Assembly: GCF_011927945.1 (NCBI RefSeq) | Contig: NZ_JAATJM010000001.1 | Span: forward strand, 1,373,501-1,437,500 | DNA length: 64,000 nucleotides | DNA from: Brevundimonas alba | GTDB lineage: Bacteria; Pseudomonadota; Alphaproteobacteria; Caulobacterales; Caulobacteraceae | Reading direction: 5' to 3' | Part shown: positions 36,798 through 47,000 of the stretch, piece by piece | How the letters are laid out: each line of letters begins with the position of its first letter | Position numbering within the stretch: the stretch's first letter is position 1 | Program-made: the position numbers and the translations under genes | Notes under the pieces: model-generated | What the model saw: the letters and a program-made list of their open reading frames with translations, nothing else | The model's database searches: none | Told to the model about the DNA's origin: nothing

Positions 36798-36826
36798 AAG
36801 GCCCCGCGGGTGTCCCGCGGGGCCTT
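36798..36826 (-). terminator. terminator-like hairpin after tRNA-Ala
   Basis: A perfect 13-bp stem (36798-36810 with 36814-36826) has a 3-nt loop, 3 bp beyond the 3' end of tRNA-Ala. The T-tract on the minus strand is short, so efficiency is uncertain. Confidence 0.65.
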
Positions 36827-36828
36827 CA

Positions 36829-36904
<76 letters not shown>

Positions 36905-37056
36905 GAACCGTTTCCGGTCGGCTCGTCGGGGGAAAACCGCCCCCCGGCGAGGCGGCGGAACCTATGTCAGGGTCTGACGGCGATCAACCCCGGTCCCGCC
37001 ATTTATTTTCGGTCCGTCCGGAGCCGCTCGCGGCGGCCCCGGACGACCCGGAAATC

Positions 37057-37533
37057 CTAGTCTTCGTCCTTGCCCGGCTTGACGATGTCGTCGTCGAAGG
37101 CGTCATCGTCCTCGTCCTCGATGAAGGGCACGGAGTCGTCGTCATCGTCGTCGGCCAGCACGTCGTCGTCATCGCCTGCTTCGCCCATGCCGGGCTCTTC
37201 GGTCGGATCGACGGGCGTCTCGTCGTCGTCGTCGTCCGGAGTCAGGATCGGCTCGTGGCCTTCCTCGTCGATCTCCGGCGTGGCGACGGCTTCTTCCTCG
37301 TCCTCGTCGTCACCGGCGGCCTTCTTCTCGACCTGATCCTCGGCGTCCTCGTCGGGGGTCTCGTCAGCGGCGTAGCCGGCCGGACGGCCGCGGCGGTTGC
37401 GCAGCTTCAGCGCCTCTTCCGGGTCGAAGTCGGTCGCGCATTTGGGGCAGTGGGCCGGGCGGCGGCCCAGGTCGTAGAATTTGGCCTGGCAGTTCGGGCA
37501 GACCTGCTTTTGGCCCAGTTCGGGATTGGCCAC
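37057..37533 (-). CDS. TIGR02300 family protein, zinc ribbon with acidic tail
   Basis: A 158-residue alphaproteobacterial family protein. The N-terminus carries two Cys pairs (VCPNCQAKFYDL and AHCPKCATDFDP), likely a zinc ribbon, then LRNRRGRPAGYA, and the C-terminal two thirds is Asp/Glu-rich and disordered. The start is a GTG at 37533 just ahead of ANPELGQKQVCP. It is divergent from aroA by 107 bp. Function unknown; the zinc ribbon hints at RNA or protein binding (inference). Confidence 0.88.
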   Translation of the reverse strand: MANPELGQKQVCPNCQAKFYDLGRRPAHCPKCATDFDPEEALKLRNRRGRPAGYAADETPDEDAEDQVEKKAAGDDEDEEEAVATPEIDEEGHEPILTPDDDDDETPVDPTEEPGMGEAGDDDDVLADDDDDDSVPFIEDEDDDAFDDDIVKPGKDED

Positions 37534-37640
37534 GGGGGCGCCTCTCTCGGTGGGGGGAATTCGGGCGCGTCCCTTGCCACCCCTGAGGGCCGCTGTCAAA
37601 AGCCATCTCCGCGCCGCCTGCACGCTTCGGAGATCGCCGG

Positions 37641-38960
37641 GTGACGACCCCCTCCCATCTGACCGCCCGCCGCGCCTCCGCCCTGACCGGCGTGGTGAGC
37701 GCACCGGGCGACAAGAGCATGTCGCACCGCGCCCTGATCCTCGGCGCCATGGCGACCGGCGTGACGGACATCGACGGCTTGCTCGAGGGTGACGATGTCC
37801 TCGCCACCGCCCGCGCGGTCGAGGCCTTCGGCGCCGGCGTCGAGCGTCTGGGTCAGGGCCGCTGGCGCGTCACCGGCCATGGCGGCTTCCGCCAGCCCGC
37901 CGGTGTCATCGACTGCGGCAACGCAGGCACCGGCGTCCGCCTGCTGATGGGCGCCGCGGCCGGCTATCCGATAACCGTCACCTTCGACGGCGACGCCTCC
38001 CTGCGGAAGCGGCCGATGAAGCGCGTCACGGGCCCACTGGCCCGGATGGGCGCGCGGTTCGAATGGCTCGGCGAGGAAGACCGCCTTCCCCTGACCCTCA
38101 CCGGCGGCGGCCTCTCGGCCATCGACCATGTCCAGAGCGTCGCCTCAGCCCAGATCAAGTCGGCCATACTGCTCGCCGGCCTCAATGCGAACGGCGTCAC
38201 CACCGTCGCGGAGCCAGAGCCCAGCCGCGACCACACCGAGCGCATGCTCTGCGCCTTCGGAGCCGAGGTCGGCGTCCTGCCCGACGGCGCCGGCTGGCGG
38301 GTCACCCTCACCGGCGGCCAGCCTCTGACCGCCACCCCCGTCTCCGTTCCCGGCGACCCGTCCTCCGCCGCCTTCCCGCTTGCCGCCGCCCTGATCATTC
38401 CCGGCTCGCAAGTCACGGTGGAGAGCGTCATGCTCAACCCCCTGCGCACCGGCCTGTTCGAGACCTGGCGCGAGATGGGCGCAGACCTGACCGTCGCCAA
38501 CCGCCGCATGGCCGGCGGTGAGGAGGTCGGCGACGTCACCGCCCGCCACTCCGCCCTCACAGGCGTGGTCGTTCCGCCCGACCGCGCCGCCTCGATGATC
38601 GACGAATACCCGATCCTCGCCGCAACGGCCGCCTTCGCATCCGGCGCCACCGTCATGCGCGGCATCGGCGAGATGCGGGTCAAGGAAAGCGACCGCATCG
38701 CCCTCATGGCCGCCGGGCTGCAGGCCTGCGGCGTCGCCGTCGAGGAGGAGCCCGAAGGCTTCACCGTCACCGGCGGTCCCGTTCGCGGAGGCGCAACCGT
38801 CATCACCCATGGCGACCACCGCATAGCCATGAGCCATCTGATCCTCGGCCTCGCCGCCGCCGAACAGGTCACCGTCGACGAGCCCGGCATGATCGCCACC
38901 AGCTTCCCCGGCTTCGTCGAGTTGATGCGCGGCCTCGGCGGGGATATCGCCTCCGCATGA
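37641..38960 (+). CDS. aroA: 3-phosphoshikimate 1-carboxyvinyltransferase (EPSP synthase)
   Basis: A 439-residue shikimate-pathway enzyme that transfers enolpyruvate from PEP to shikimate-3-phosphate. Conserved blocks are [70 protein letters not shown] and HGDHRIAM. It starts with GTG at 37641. Its stop overlaps the cmk start (ATGA), giving the aroA-cmk-rpsA order seen in many proteobacteria. Confidence 0.96.
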   Translation: MTTPSHLTARRASALTGVVSAPGDKSMSHRALILGAMATGVTDIDGLLEGDDVLATARAVEAFGAGVERLGQGRWRVTGHGGFRQPAGVIDCGNAGTGVRLLMGAAAGYPITVTFDGDASLRKRPMKRVTGPLARMGARFEWLGEEDRLPLTLTGGGLSAIDHVQSVASAQIKSAILLAGLNANGVTTVAEPEPSRDHTERMLCAFGAEVGVLPDGAGWRVTLTGGQPLTATPVSVPGDPSSAAFPLAAALIIPGSQVTVESVMLNPLRTGLFETWREMGADLTVANRRMAGGEEVGDVTARHSALTGVVVPPDRAASMIDEYPILAATAAFASGATVMRGIGEMRVKESDRIALMAAGLQACGVAVEEEPEGFTVTGGPVRGGATVITHGDHRIAMSHLILGLAAAEQVTVDEPGMIATSFPGFVELMRGLGGDIASA

Positions 38961-39607
38961 GCGCCGCCCTGATCATCGCCGTCGACGGACCCGCCGCCTC
39001 GGGCAAGGGCACCATCGCCGCGCGTCTGGCGGCGGAGTACGGCCTGCCGTTCCTCGACACCGGCCTGCTGTACCGTGCGGTCGGCGTCGGCGTGCTCGAC
39101 GCCGGGGGCTCCCTCGACGACGAGGCGGCGGCGGAGGCCGTCGCCCGCGCCCTCGACGCCAGCCACCTCAGCGACACCGAACGCCTGACCAGCCGCGAGG
39201 CCGGCGAGGCCGCAAGCCGCGTCGCCGGATACACCGGCGTCCGCGCGGCCCTACTCCAATTTCAGAAAGCCTTCGCCCTCCAGCCCGGCGGCGCCGTCCT
39301 CGACGGCCGCGACATCGGCACGGTCATCGCCCCCGAGGCCCAGGCCAAGCTGTTCGTCACCGCCACGCCTGAGGTCCGCGCCACGCGCCGCTGGCGGCAG
39401 TTGACCGGCCGGGGCGAGGTCATCGCCTACGAGGACATGCTGGCCGACATCGTCCGCCGCGACGAGCGCGACGCCGGCCGCGGCGCGGCGCCCATGATCC
39501 AGGCCGAAGACGCCGTCTTGCTGGATACGACCGATATGGATATAGAGGCCGCCTTCGATGCGGCCCGCCGTATCGTCGAGGCGGCGCGCGTCCGACATGG
39601 TCTCTAG
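38957..39607 (+). CDS. cmk: cytidylate kinase
   Basis: A 216-residue NMP kinase that phosphorylates CMP/dCMP. The P-loop is [15 protein letters not shown], the substrate-binding [10 protein letters not shown] follows, and the [20 protein letters not shown] block and RDERDAGR lid segment are present. It is coupled to aroA by a 4-bp overlap and followed after 155 bp by rpsA. Confidence 0.95.
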   Translation: MSAALIIAVDGPAASGKGTIAARLAAEYGLPFLDTGLLYRAVGVGVLDAGGSLDDEAAAEAVARALDASHLSDTERLTSREAGEAASRVAGYTGVRAALLQFQKAFALQPGGAVLDGRDIGTVIAPEAQAKLFVTATPEVRATRRWRQLTGRGEVIAYEDMLADIVRRDERDAGRGAAPMIQAEDAVLLDTTDMDIEAAFDAARRIVEAARVRHGL

Positions 39608-39762
39608 GGGCCCTGGGACAAATCCAACGCTCCCATCCTCGGCTTCCGCGGGCGTCCTGGCTTCATCTGCCTCGTATCCCGACGACCTGATCTCACTTTC
39701 AAACTCACCTCGCGCGGGGCCGTCCGGTCACGCGCCACAACCGTTAGAAACCCCAACCCTGC

Positions 39763-41472
39763 ATGACCGATACCCAAAGCTTCTCCCCCTCGCGTGACGA
39801 CTTCGCCGCGCTGCTCGACGAAACCCTTCAGGGCCGTGACCTCGGCGAAGGCCAGGTCGTCCACGGCCGCGTCGTCGGCATGGAAAAGGACATCCTGATC
39901 ATCGACGTCGGTCTGAAGACCGAAGGCCGCATCCCCGCCCGCGAATTCGGCATCGGCGAAGGCGCCGTCATCCCGAAGGTCGGCGACAACGTCGAAGTCT
40001 ACCTCGAGCGCGTCGAGAACGCCTTGGGTGAAGCGGTCATCAGCCGCGACAAGGCTCGCCGCGAAGAAGCCTGGACCCGTCTGGAAGTCGTCTTCGCCGA
40101 CGGCCAACCGGTCAACGGCACCATCGTCGGCCGCGTCAAGGGCGGCTTCACCGTCGACCTCGGCGGCGCCTCGGCCTTCCTGCCGGGCTCGCAGGTCGAC
40201 ATCCGTCCGGTGCGCGACGTCGCCCCGCTGATGGGCAAGGAACAGCCCTTCGCCATCCTCAAGATGGACCGTCCGCGCGGCAACATCGTCGTCTCGCGTC
40301 GCGCCATCCTGGAAGAAGCCCGCGCCGAACAGCGCACCGAGCTGGTCGGCCAGCTGCAAGAGGGTGAAGTCCGCGAAGGCGTGGTCAAGAACATCACCGA
40401 CTACGGCGCGTTCGTGGATCTGGGCGGCATCGACGGCCTGCTGCACGTCACCGACATGTCGTGGAAGCGCGTCTCGCACCCGTCGCAGGTCCTCGCCGTC
40501 GGCGACACCGTCAAGGTCCAGATCGTCAAGATCAACCCGGACACCCAGCGCATCTCGCTCGGCATGAAGCAGCTTCAGGCCGACCCGTGGGACGGCGTGG
40601 AAGCCAAGTATCCGGTCGGCGCCAAGATGTCGGGCCGCATCACCAACATCACCGACTACGGCGCGTTTGTTGAGCTGGAAGCCGGCGTTGAAGGCCTGGT
40701 CCACGTCTCGGAAATGTCCTGGACCAAGAAGAACGTCCACCCCGGCAAGATCGTCTCGACCTCGCAGGAAGTCGACGTGGTCGTGCTGGATGTCGACGCC
40801 TCCAAGCGCCGCATCTCGCTGGGCCTGAAGCAGGCGCAGGACAATCCGTGGGACGCCTTCGTCGCCAACAATCCGATCGGCTCGACCGTCGAGGGCGAAG
40901 TCAAGAACGCCACCGAGTTCGGCCTCTTCATCGGCCTGGACAACGACATCGACGGCATGGTCCACCTGTCGGACCTCGACTGGAACGTCTCGGGCGAGGA
41001 AGCCATCCAGCGCTACCGCAAGGGCGAAACCGTCAAGGCCAAGGTGCTGGACGTCGACGTCGAGAAGGAACGCGTCTCGCTGGGCATCAAGCAGCTCGGC
41101 GGCGATCCGATGGAAGGCGACACCTTCAAGAAGGGTCAGCAGGTCACGGTCACGGTGACGGCGGTGGAAACCGGCGGCATCGAGGTCAAGTTCGGTGAAG
41201 ACGACGCTCCGGCGACCGCCTTCATCCGCAAGTCCGACCTGTCCCGCGACCGCAACGAGCAGCGCACCGAGCGCTTCTCGGTCGGCGACCGCGTCGACGC
41301 CATGGTCACCGGCATCGACAAGGCCTCGCGCCGCGTCTCGGTGTCGATCAAGGCGCTGGAAATGAAGGATGAGGCCGCGGCCATCGAACAGTTCGGCTCC
41401 TCGGACTCGGGCGCCTCGCTGGGCGACATCCTCGGCGCCGCCCTGCGCGAGAAGGCCGGTTCCAAGGAGTAG
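39763..41472 (+). CDS. rpsA: 30S ribosomal protein S1
   Basis: A 569-residue protein with six S1 (OB-fold) repeats; repeats 3-6 are nearly parallel (for example ITDYGAFVDLGGIDGLLHVT, ITDYGAFVELEAGVEGLVHV, ATEFGLFIGLDNDIDGMVHL). Repeats 1-2 bind the ribosome; 3-6 bind mRNA. The codon choice is strongly biased, as expected for high expression. No Shine-Dalgarno sequence can be seen in the 20 bases before the ATG, consistent with S1-dependent autogenous control known in other bacteria. A strong terminator follows. Confidence 0.97.
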   Translation: MTDTQSFSPSRDDFAALLDETLQGRDLGEGQVVHGRVVGMEKDILIIDVGLKTEGRIPAREFGIGEGAVIPKVGDNVEVYLERVENALGEAVISRDKARREEAWTRLEVVFADGQPVNGTIVGRVKGGFTVDLGGASAFLPGSQVDIRPVRDVAPLMGKEQPFAILKMDRPRGNIVVSRRAILEEARAEQRTELVGQLQEGEVREGVVKNITDYGAFVDLGGIDGLLHVTDMSWKRVSHPSQVLAVGDTVKVQIVKINPDTQRISLGMKQLQADPWDGVEAKYPVGAKMSGRITNITDYGAFVELEAGVEGLVHVSEMSWTKKNVHPGKIVSTSQEVDVVVLDVDASKRRISLGLKQAQDNPWDAFVANNPIGSTVEGEVKNATEFGLFIGLDNDIDGMVHLSDLDWNVSGEEAIQRYRKGETVKAKVLDVDVEKERVSLGIKQLGGDPMEGDTFKKGQQVTVTVTAVETGGIEVKFGEDDAPATAFIRKSDLSRDRNEQRTERFSVGDRVDAMVTGIDKASRRVSVSIKALEMKDEAAAIEQFGSSDSGASLGDILGAALREKAGSKE

Positions 41473-41498
41473 GTCTTCGCTGCAGAGCGAATGAACAG

Positions 41499-41529
41499 GG
41501 GCGGCCGGAGCGATCCGGCCGCCCTTTTT
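41499..41529 (+). terminator. Rho-independent terminator of rpsA
   Basis: An 11-bp perfect stem (41499-41509 with 41514-41524) has a 4-nt loop and is followed by TTTTT. Confidence 0.92.
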
Positions 41530-41685
41530 CATGCCCGCGCAGGCAAGGTAAACGTCCAATAACCGACATTTACAGCGCTCGGGCCTTTTGCCGTCGGCAG
41601 GCGGACGCTAGGGTGGGGATTGCATTCGAACCGCGGATGCACCCGTATGAGCCCTGAGAAGGGCGTTGGAGGGCGGGGGCCTGAC

Positions 41686-41973
41686 ATGATCAAATCCGAG
41701 CTGATCGAAAAGCTGGCGGCCGAGAACACCCATTTGACCCATGCGGAGGTCGAACGGGTGGTCAACATCGTGCTGGGCCGGATGGTCGAGGCGCTCGGTG
41801 ACGGCGGCCGCGTCGAGCTGCGCGGCTTCGGCGCCTTCTCCGTCCGCAGCCGCCCCGCCCGGGCCGGCCGCAACCCGCGCACGGGCGAGACCGTCGACGT
41901 ACCCGCCAAGGCCGTGCCCTTCTTCAAGAGCGGCAAGGAACTGCGCGAGCGGCTGAACGCCACCGACGCCTGA
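41686..41973 (+). CDS. ihfB: integration host factor beta subunit
   Basis: A 95-residue DNA-bending HU/IHF-family protein. The beta-arm [13 protein letters not shown] carries the intercalating Pro, and the start [14 protein letters not shown] and [14 protein letters not shown] are typical of IHF-beta. The ATG at 41686 follows a purine-rich ribosome binding site (GGAGGG). It forms a heterodimer with IHF-alpha, encoded elsewhere. It overlaps mscL by one base (TGATG). Confidence 0.95.
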   Translation: MIKSELIEKLAAENTHLTHAEVERVVNIVLGRMVEALGDGGRVELRGFGAFSVRSRPARAGRNPRTGETVDVPAKAVPFFKSGKELRERLNATDA

Positions 41974-42401
41974 TGGGCCTGCTTACCGAATTCAAGGAAT
42001 TCGCCGCCCGCGGCAACGTCGTCGACCTCGCCGTCGGCGTCATCATCGGCGCTTCCTTCGGCAAGATCGTCACCAGCCTGGTCGATCAGGTCATCATGCC
42101 GCCCGTCGGCCTGCTGTTGGGCAGCGTCGACTTCTCACGCCTCCAGTGGGTGCTGAAGCCCGAGGATCCCGCCACCGAGGCCGTCGAAAAGGTCGCCATC
42201 CAGTACGGCGCCTTCATCAACACCCTGATCCAGTTCCTGATCGTCGCCTTCGTGGTCTTCCTGCTGGTCAAGGGCATCAACCGCCTCCGCCGCGCCGAAG
42301 CCGCCGCTCCGGAAGCCGCGCCGGCCGCGCCGACCCCGACCGAAGCCCTCCTCGCCGAAATCCGCGACGAGCTGAAGGCCCGGCGGCAGGACCTCGCATA
42401 A
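41973..42401 (+). CDS. mscL: large-conductance mechanosensitive channel
   Basis: A 142-residue pentameric channel that opens on membrane tension during hypo-osmotic shock. The N-terminal helix and pore TM1 ([20 protein letters not shown]) and TM2 (about 78-98, [19 protein letters not shown]) are present, followed by an Ala/Pro linker and a cytoplasmic helix. It is co-transcribed with ihfB. Non-coding sequence to 42684 (283 bp) holds no further gene and presumably the ompA promoter. Confidence 0.95.
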   Translation: MGLLTEFKEFAARGNVVDLAVGVIIGASFGKIVTSLVDQVIMPPVGLLLGSVDFSRLQWVLKPEDPATEAVEKVAIQYGAFINTLIQFLIVAFVVFLLVKGINRLRRAEAAAPEAAPAAPTPTEALLAEIRDELKARRQDLA

Positions 42402-42684
42402 GGCTGACAGGCATTGCCCAAGCGCCTTCCGGCGCGCTGCATCCGGCTGCTGACGAAGCGCTTCTGCGCAAACGCCATCGTCAGCTCACCGCGCGAACCT
42501 CACGTTTAGCCATGCAACTGCGGAAGCCGGATCGACCCGCCGTTCTCCGGCAGACCGGCCTGTTGCTTTTGCGCCACAGTAACGTGACGGGGTGTCTCCG
42601 CATCGAAAAACGATGCAACCCCTTTCCAGCTTGGCCATTGATCCACGGCTCGCGGGTGTCGTTCCCGCGATTGAGGGATAGAGA

Positions 42685-43734
42685 ATGAAGAAGCAATTGA
42701 TGGCCGGAGCTGCGCTCCTGGCTTTGTTCGGCGCCACCCCGGCGCTGGCTGATCCGGATGGCGTCTATGTCGCCGGCGACCTGGGCTACCACTGGCCCCA
42801 GGAAAACGAATGGGAAGCCTGCACGGGGATCGTCTGCGCTCCGGTGGACGTCAGGGCTGGTGAAGACTGGGCCGGCTTCGGCCGTCTGGGTTACCGCCTG
42901 AACTCCAACTGGCGCATCGAGGCCGAGGCCGGCTATCGTGAGAGCAACGAGGTCGAGCTGGACGGTCTGACCGTGTCGGACGTCGATGCGAGCACCAGCA
43001 CGCTGATGGCCAACGTGCTGTATGACTTCGGCAACCGCGACGCCTCGTTCCGTCCGTTCCTGGGCGCGGGTGTCGGCGGCGCCAAGGTCGAGTTCGAAGA
43101 CATCGACGACACCACCTGGGGCTGGCAGCTGCTGGCCGGCGCCGCCTGGCGCCTCAGCGAGCGCGCCAGCGTGGACCTGACCTACCGCTATCTGAACGTT
43201 TCCGATCTGGAACTGACGGATGGCGTCGACAGCCTGTCGGGCGACTTCGAAGATCACTCGCTCAGCCTGGGCCTGCGCTACTCGTTCGGCGCCGTGGCGG
43301 CTCCGCCGCCCCCGCCGGTCGTGGCCCCTCCGCCCCCGCCGCCGCCCGTCACGCCTCCGCCCCCGCCGCCGGCTCCGCCGCGCCCGGTGGCCCCGGCTGA
43401 CCGCGAGTTCGTGGTCTACTTCGACTGGGACCGTTCGGACCTCACGGCCGAAGCCCAATCGGTGGTTACGCAGGCCGCCAACTACGCCAAGTCGGGTCGT
43501 CCGACGCGCATCCTGATCGTCGGCCACGCCGACACCTCGGGTTCGGCCGCCTACAACGTCGGCCTGTCGAACCGCCGCGCCCGCACCGTCGCGGATGCGC
43601 TGGTATCGCAGGGCGTCAACGGCGGCGCGATCTCGCTGGACGGCAAGGGTGAAACCGCTCTGGCCCGCCCGACCGCCGACGGCGTTCGCGAGCCTCTGAA
43701 CCGCCGCGCCACCATCGGCATCAACTTCCGCTAG
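42685..43734 (+). CDS. OmpA family outer-membrane protein
   Basis: A 349-residue protein. A signal peptide (LLALFGATPALA) precedes an eight-strand beta-barrel (about 22-207), a 45-residue Pro-rich linker of repeated PPPP blocks, and an OmpA/MotB peptidoglycan-binding domain (about 238-349). That domain has the binding pattern VVYFDWDRSDLTAEA and LSNRRARTVADALV. It anchors the outer membrane to the wall. A GAGGGA ribosome binding site precedes the ATG. A strong terminator follows, in keeping with high expression. Confidence 0.95.
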   Translation: MKKQLMAGAALLALFGATPALADPDGVYVAGDLGYHWPQENEWEACTGIVCAPVDVRAGEDWAGFGRLGYRLNSNWRIEAEAGYRESNEVELDGLTVSDVDASTSTLMANVLYDFGNRDASFRPFLGAGVGGAKVEFEDIDDTTWGWQLLAGAAWRLSERASVDLTYRYLNVSDLELTDGVDSLSGDFEDHSLSLGLRYSFGAVAAPPPPPVVAPPPPPPPVTPPPPPPAPPRPVAPADREFVVYFDWDRSDLTAEAQSVVTQAANYAKSGRPTRILIVGHADTSGSAAYNVGLSNRRARTVADALVSQGVNGGAISLDGKGETALARPTADGVREPLNRRATIGINFR

Positions 43735-43797
43735 GAAGCGAAGCTGATCCGGATCCTCGGCCCCGATCGGGCCGAAGGACGGAAGGCCTAAAACAGA

Positions 43798-43835
43798 GCC
43801 GCCGGTCCTCCCACGAGGGCCGGCGGTCTTTTTTT
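43798..43835 (+). terminator. Rho-independent terminator of the OmpA gene
   Basis: A 12-bp stem (43799-43810 with 43815-43826, one G-T pair) has a 4-nt loop and is followed by a seven-T tract. Confidence 0.93.
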
Positions 43836-44000
43836 CCCGACAGATCAGCCGGCCCGGCGAACTCTAAGGCCAAGTTCACCGCGCAGTTGAAATAACAGTG
43901 CGCGCTCAGCGAAGAGCGCGTAGGCTCCCGCTTGCCCGGCGTCGCCGGCTGACCGTCATCGAGCCTGTGATGTGAGCAGGCCGACCCTGGAGCCGCACTC

Positions 44001-47000
44001 ATGTTGGCATTCCCCACACACCGCGGTGTTTCCGGCTCCCTGATCAATCAGGGCCAGGCAGACGGCCCGGCCTCTCCACCGAGCCCCATGGCCGCCTTGC
44101 AGGCCGGCGCGTCGCCCGGGCCCCTGGCGGCCTCGCCCCCGGTGGATCAGCCGTCGAACGGCTATCTCGAGGGCATCGCTTTCGGCAACACGGTCTCAAA
44201 CCTGCAACCGTCGCTGGCGCTGATCCAGGTGATGCCGCTGTCTGGCTTTTATCCGCAACGCGACGGGCCGGACGGGTCCAGCTACGGGTTCCAGCTGGGC
44301 CAGGTCCGCACCACCGCGGGAAACTTCTCATTCGCCGAAAACACCGCCAACGGCGCGACCTTGGCCATCCAGCAACACACGGCCCTGTTCAGCATCCTGG
44401 GCGTCACCTACGGCGGCAACGGGGTCAACACCTTCCGCTTACCGGACCTCGGCGGCCTCCTGACGGTCGGCGCGGGCAACGGGCCCGGCCTGTCCAACTT
44501 CGAGCTGGGCGAGTTCTTCGGGTCCGTTGGGCACAACCTGGCGACTGCGAACATGCCCGCCGCGGCCGGCGGAGGCGGCCAGGCTTTCAGCAATTCGCAG
44601 GAGTCCCTCGCGCTGAGGTGGCTGATCGCCGTTGACGGCTATTTCCCGATCGAGGGCGGTGGCGGGACCGACGGCTCTGCCGACATGATGGGCGCGCTCA
44701 GCCAGTGGGCGGGCTATTTCGAGCCCGCTGGCTTCATGTACGCTGACGGCCGCGAGCTGCTGATATCGGACTGGCCGGCGCTCTACGCGATTATCGGCAA
44801 GGCCTATGGCGGCGACGGCATCACGACCTTCCGTATCCCGGATCTGCGGGGTCGTACGGCCGTGGGCGCGGACAACGACTCGCCTGTTGGGACTGTGACG
44901 GGCGCGGAGACCGTGCTTCTGAACACGGACAACCTGCCGACGGCGGCGGGTGGCGTCGGCGCGCCGATTTCCAACCTGCAACCGACGCTGGCCGTGACCT
45001 ATCTGATCGCCACCACAGGCGCCTTCCCCAGCCGCGGCGATAGCGCCGATTCCGAAATCATGTATCTCGGCGAGGTGATCGCCTTCGCCGGCGACTTCAC
45101 ACCCGGCGGCTACATGGAGGCCAACGGCCAGCTGCTGTCGATCCAGAGCAACCAGGCCCTCTTCGCCCTGCTGGGGACAACGTACGGCGGAAATGGCGTG
45201 ACCACCTTCGCCCTGCCGAACCTGAACGACCGGGCGGTGATGGGCACGGGCTACAATCCCGAGCTGGGCTACGTCGCGCAGGGGCAGGTTTGGGGAGCGG
45301 AGTCGACCACCCTCACCTCGGCCGACATCGTCAATATCGCCCCCACGATCGCCGGCCTTCAGACCGACGACACAGGTGTGGAACAGGTCTACGACCGCCT
45401 CGATCAATCGGTCGACATCCAGGACTACAACCTCGACGTCAGGGGCTACGGGGGGGCGACCCTCGCCATCGGCCGTCAGGGCGGCGCGAGCGCCGAGGAC
45501 GCCTTCCGCATCGACGCGACCGGCGCCAGCTTCACCATCTCAGGCACTGACGCCAGCGGCGCGCTTCTTGTCGCGGGGGTAACGGTCGCCACCTACGCCC
45601 TGTCCGGCGGCGTGCTGACCATCACCTTCGCCAACGCGGCGACCTCGGCCCTGGTGGATTCGGTGGCCTCGCGGATCGCCTACGCCAACCAGAGTGATAC
45701 GCCTCCCGCCAGCGTGACACTGGCCTATACCTTCCGGGACGGGAACCTGGGCGCCCAGGGCGCCGGCGGCGTAGGCGTTCATATCGGTACGACCGTCGTC
45801 GCCCTGACCGCTGTCAACGATGCGGCCGTCGCCCGGCCCGACGCGGTCTCGGGCGCCGAGGCGGCGACGATCAGCGGCAACGTCTTCAGCAACAACGGGT
45901 CGGGCGTCGACAGCGACGCCGAGGGCGATGCCTTCACGGTCACAGCGGTCAACGGCGTCGGCGCCAGTGTGGGAGTCCAGATTACCCTGCCCTCGGGCGC
46001 TCTGCTGACACTGAACGCGGACGGAACCTTCGCCTACGACCCCAACGGCGCCTTCGCCTTCGCGCCCGGGGCCGGCTCGGGGGCCTCGAACCCGCCGCCC
46101 ACCGACAGCTTCACTTACACCCTTGCCGGCGGTGGGGTCTCGACGGTGACCGTTACGATCAACGGCCAGGATTCCGACGGCGACGTGCTGGTTGGAACCC
46201 CGGGGAACGACACCCTGGACGGCGGGAACGGCGTTGACACCGTGGACTACAGCGGCGCGTCCTCAGGGGTCTCCGCCCAGCTTAACGACACCATCGCGGC
46301 CAGGGACGGCGACGGCGGGTTCGACACCCTGGTCAACATCGAGAACCTGACGGGCTCGGCCTTCAACGACCTCCTGATCGGCTCGAACGGCGGCAATGTC
46401 CTGATTGGCGGCGCCGGCTCGGACATCCTGCTCGGACTGGGCGGCAATGACCGGCTGGTGGGCGGAACCGGCGCATCCAATCAGCTCCAGGGCGGACTGG
46501 GCGACGACACCTATGTGGTCGACGCCACCGACACCATCGTCGAGGCGGCGGGGCAGGGATACGACACCATCGAGACCAGCCGCCTCAACTACACGCTCAA
46601 CGCCAACGTCGAGGCGCTGCGCTACACCGGCGGCGGAGCCTTCACCGGCCGCGGCAACGCTCTCGACAACCGCGTCGAGGGCGGCTCCGGCGATGATTTC
46701 CTGAGCGGCCGGGGGGGCGTGGACCTGCTGGACGGCAATACCGGCTCCGACACGGCGGACTACGGTCAGGCCGCCGGAGCGGTGACCGCCAGCCTGTTCG
46801 AAGGCGCCGCTTCCAATGACGGCGACGGCTCCACGGATACGCTCAGCGAGATCGAGAACATCCAGGGCTCGGCCTTCGGCGACCGTCTGACCGGCGATGG
46901 CTCGGTCAACCGGTTGACGGGCGGATCGGGCGACGACACCCTGGAAGGCCGCGGCGGCGCCGACCTCTTGTTTGGCGGCACTGGTTCGGACACCGCCTCC

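Noticed and set aside
41546-41580. Possible further copy of the 48-kb palindromic repeat (AACGTCC...GACATTTACAGCGC)
   Set aside because: The tail resembles copy 1's flank, but the arms and 12-base spacing are not preserved, so it was not counted.
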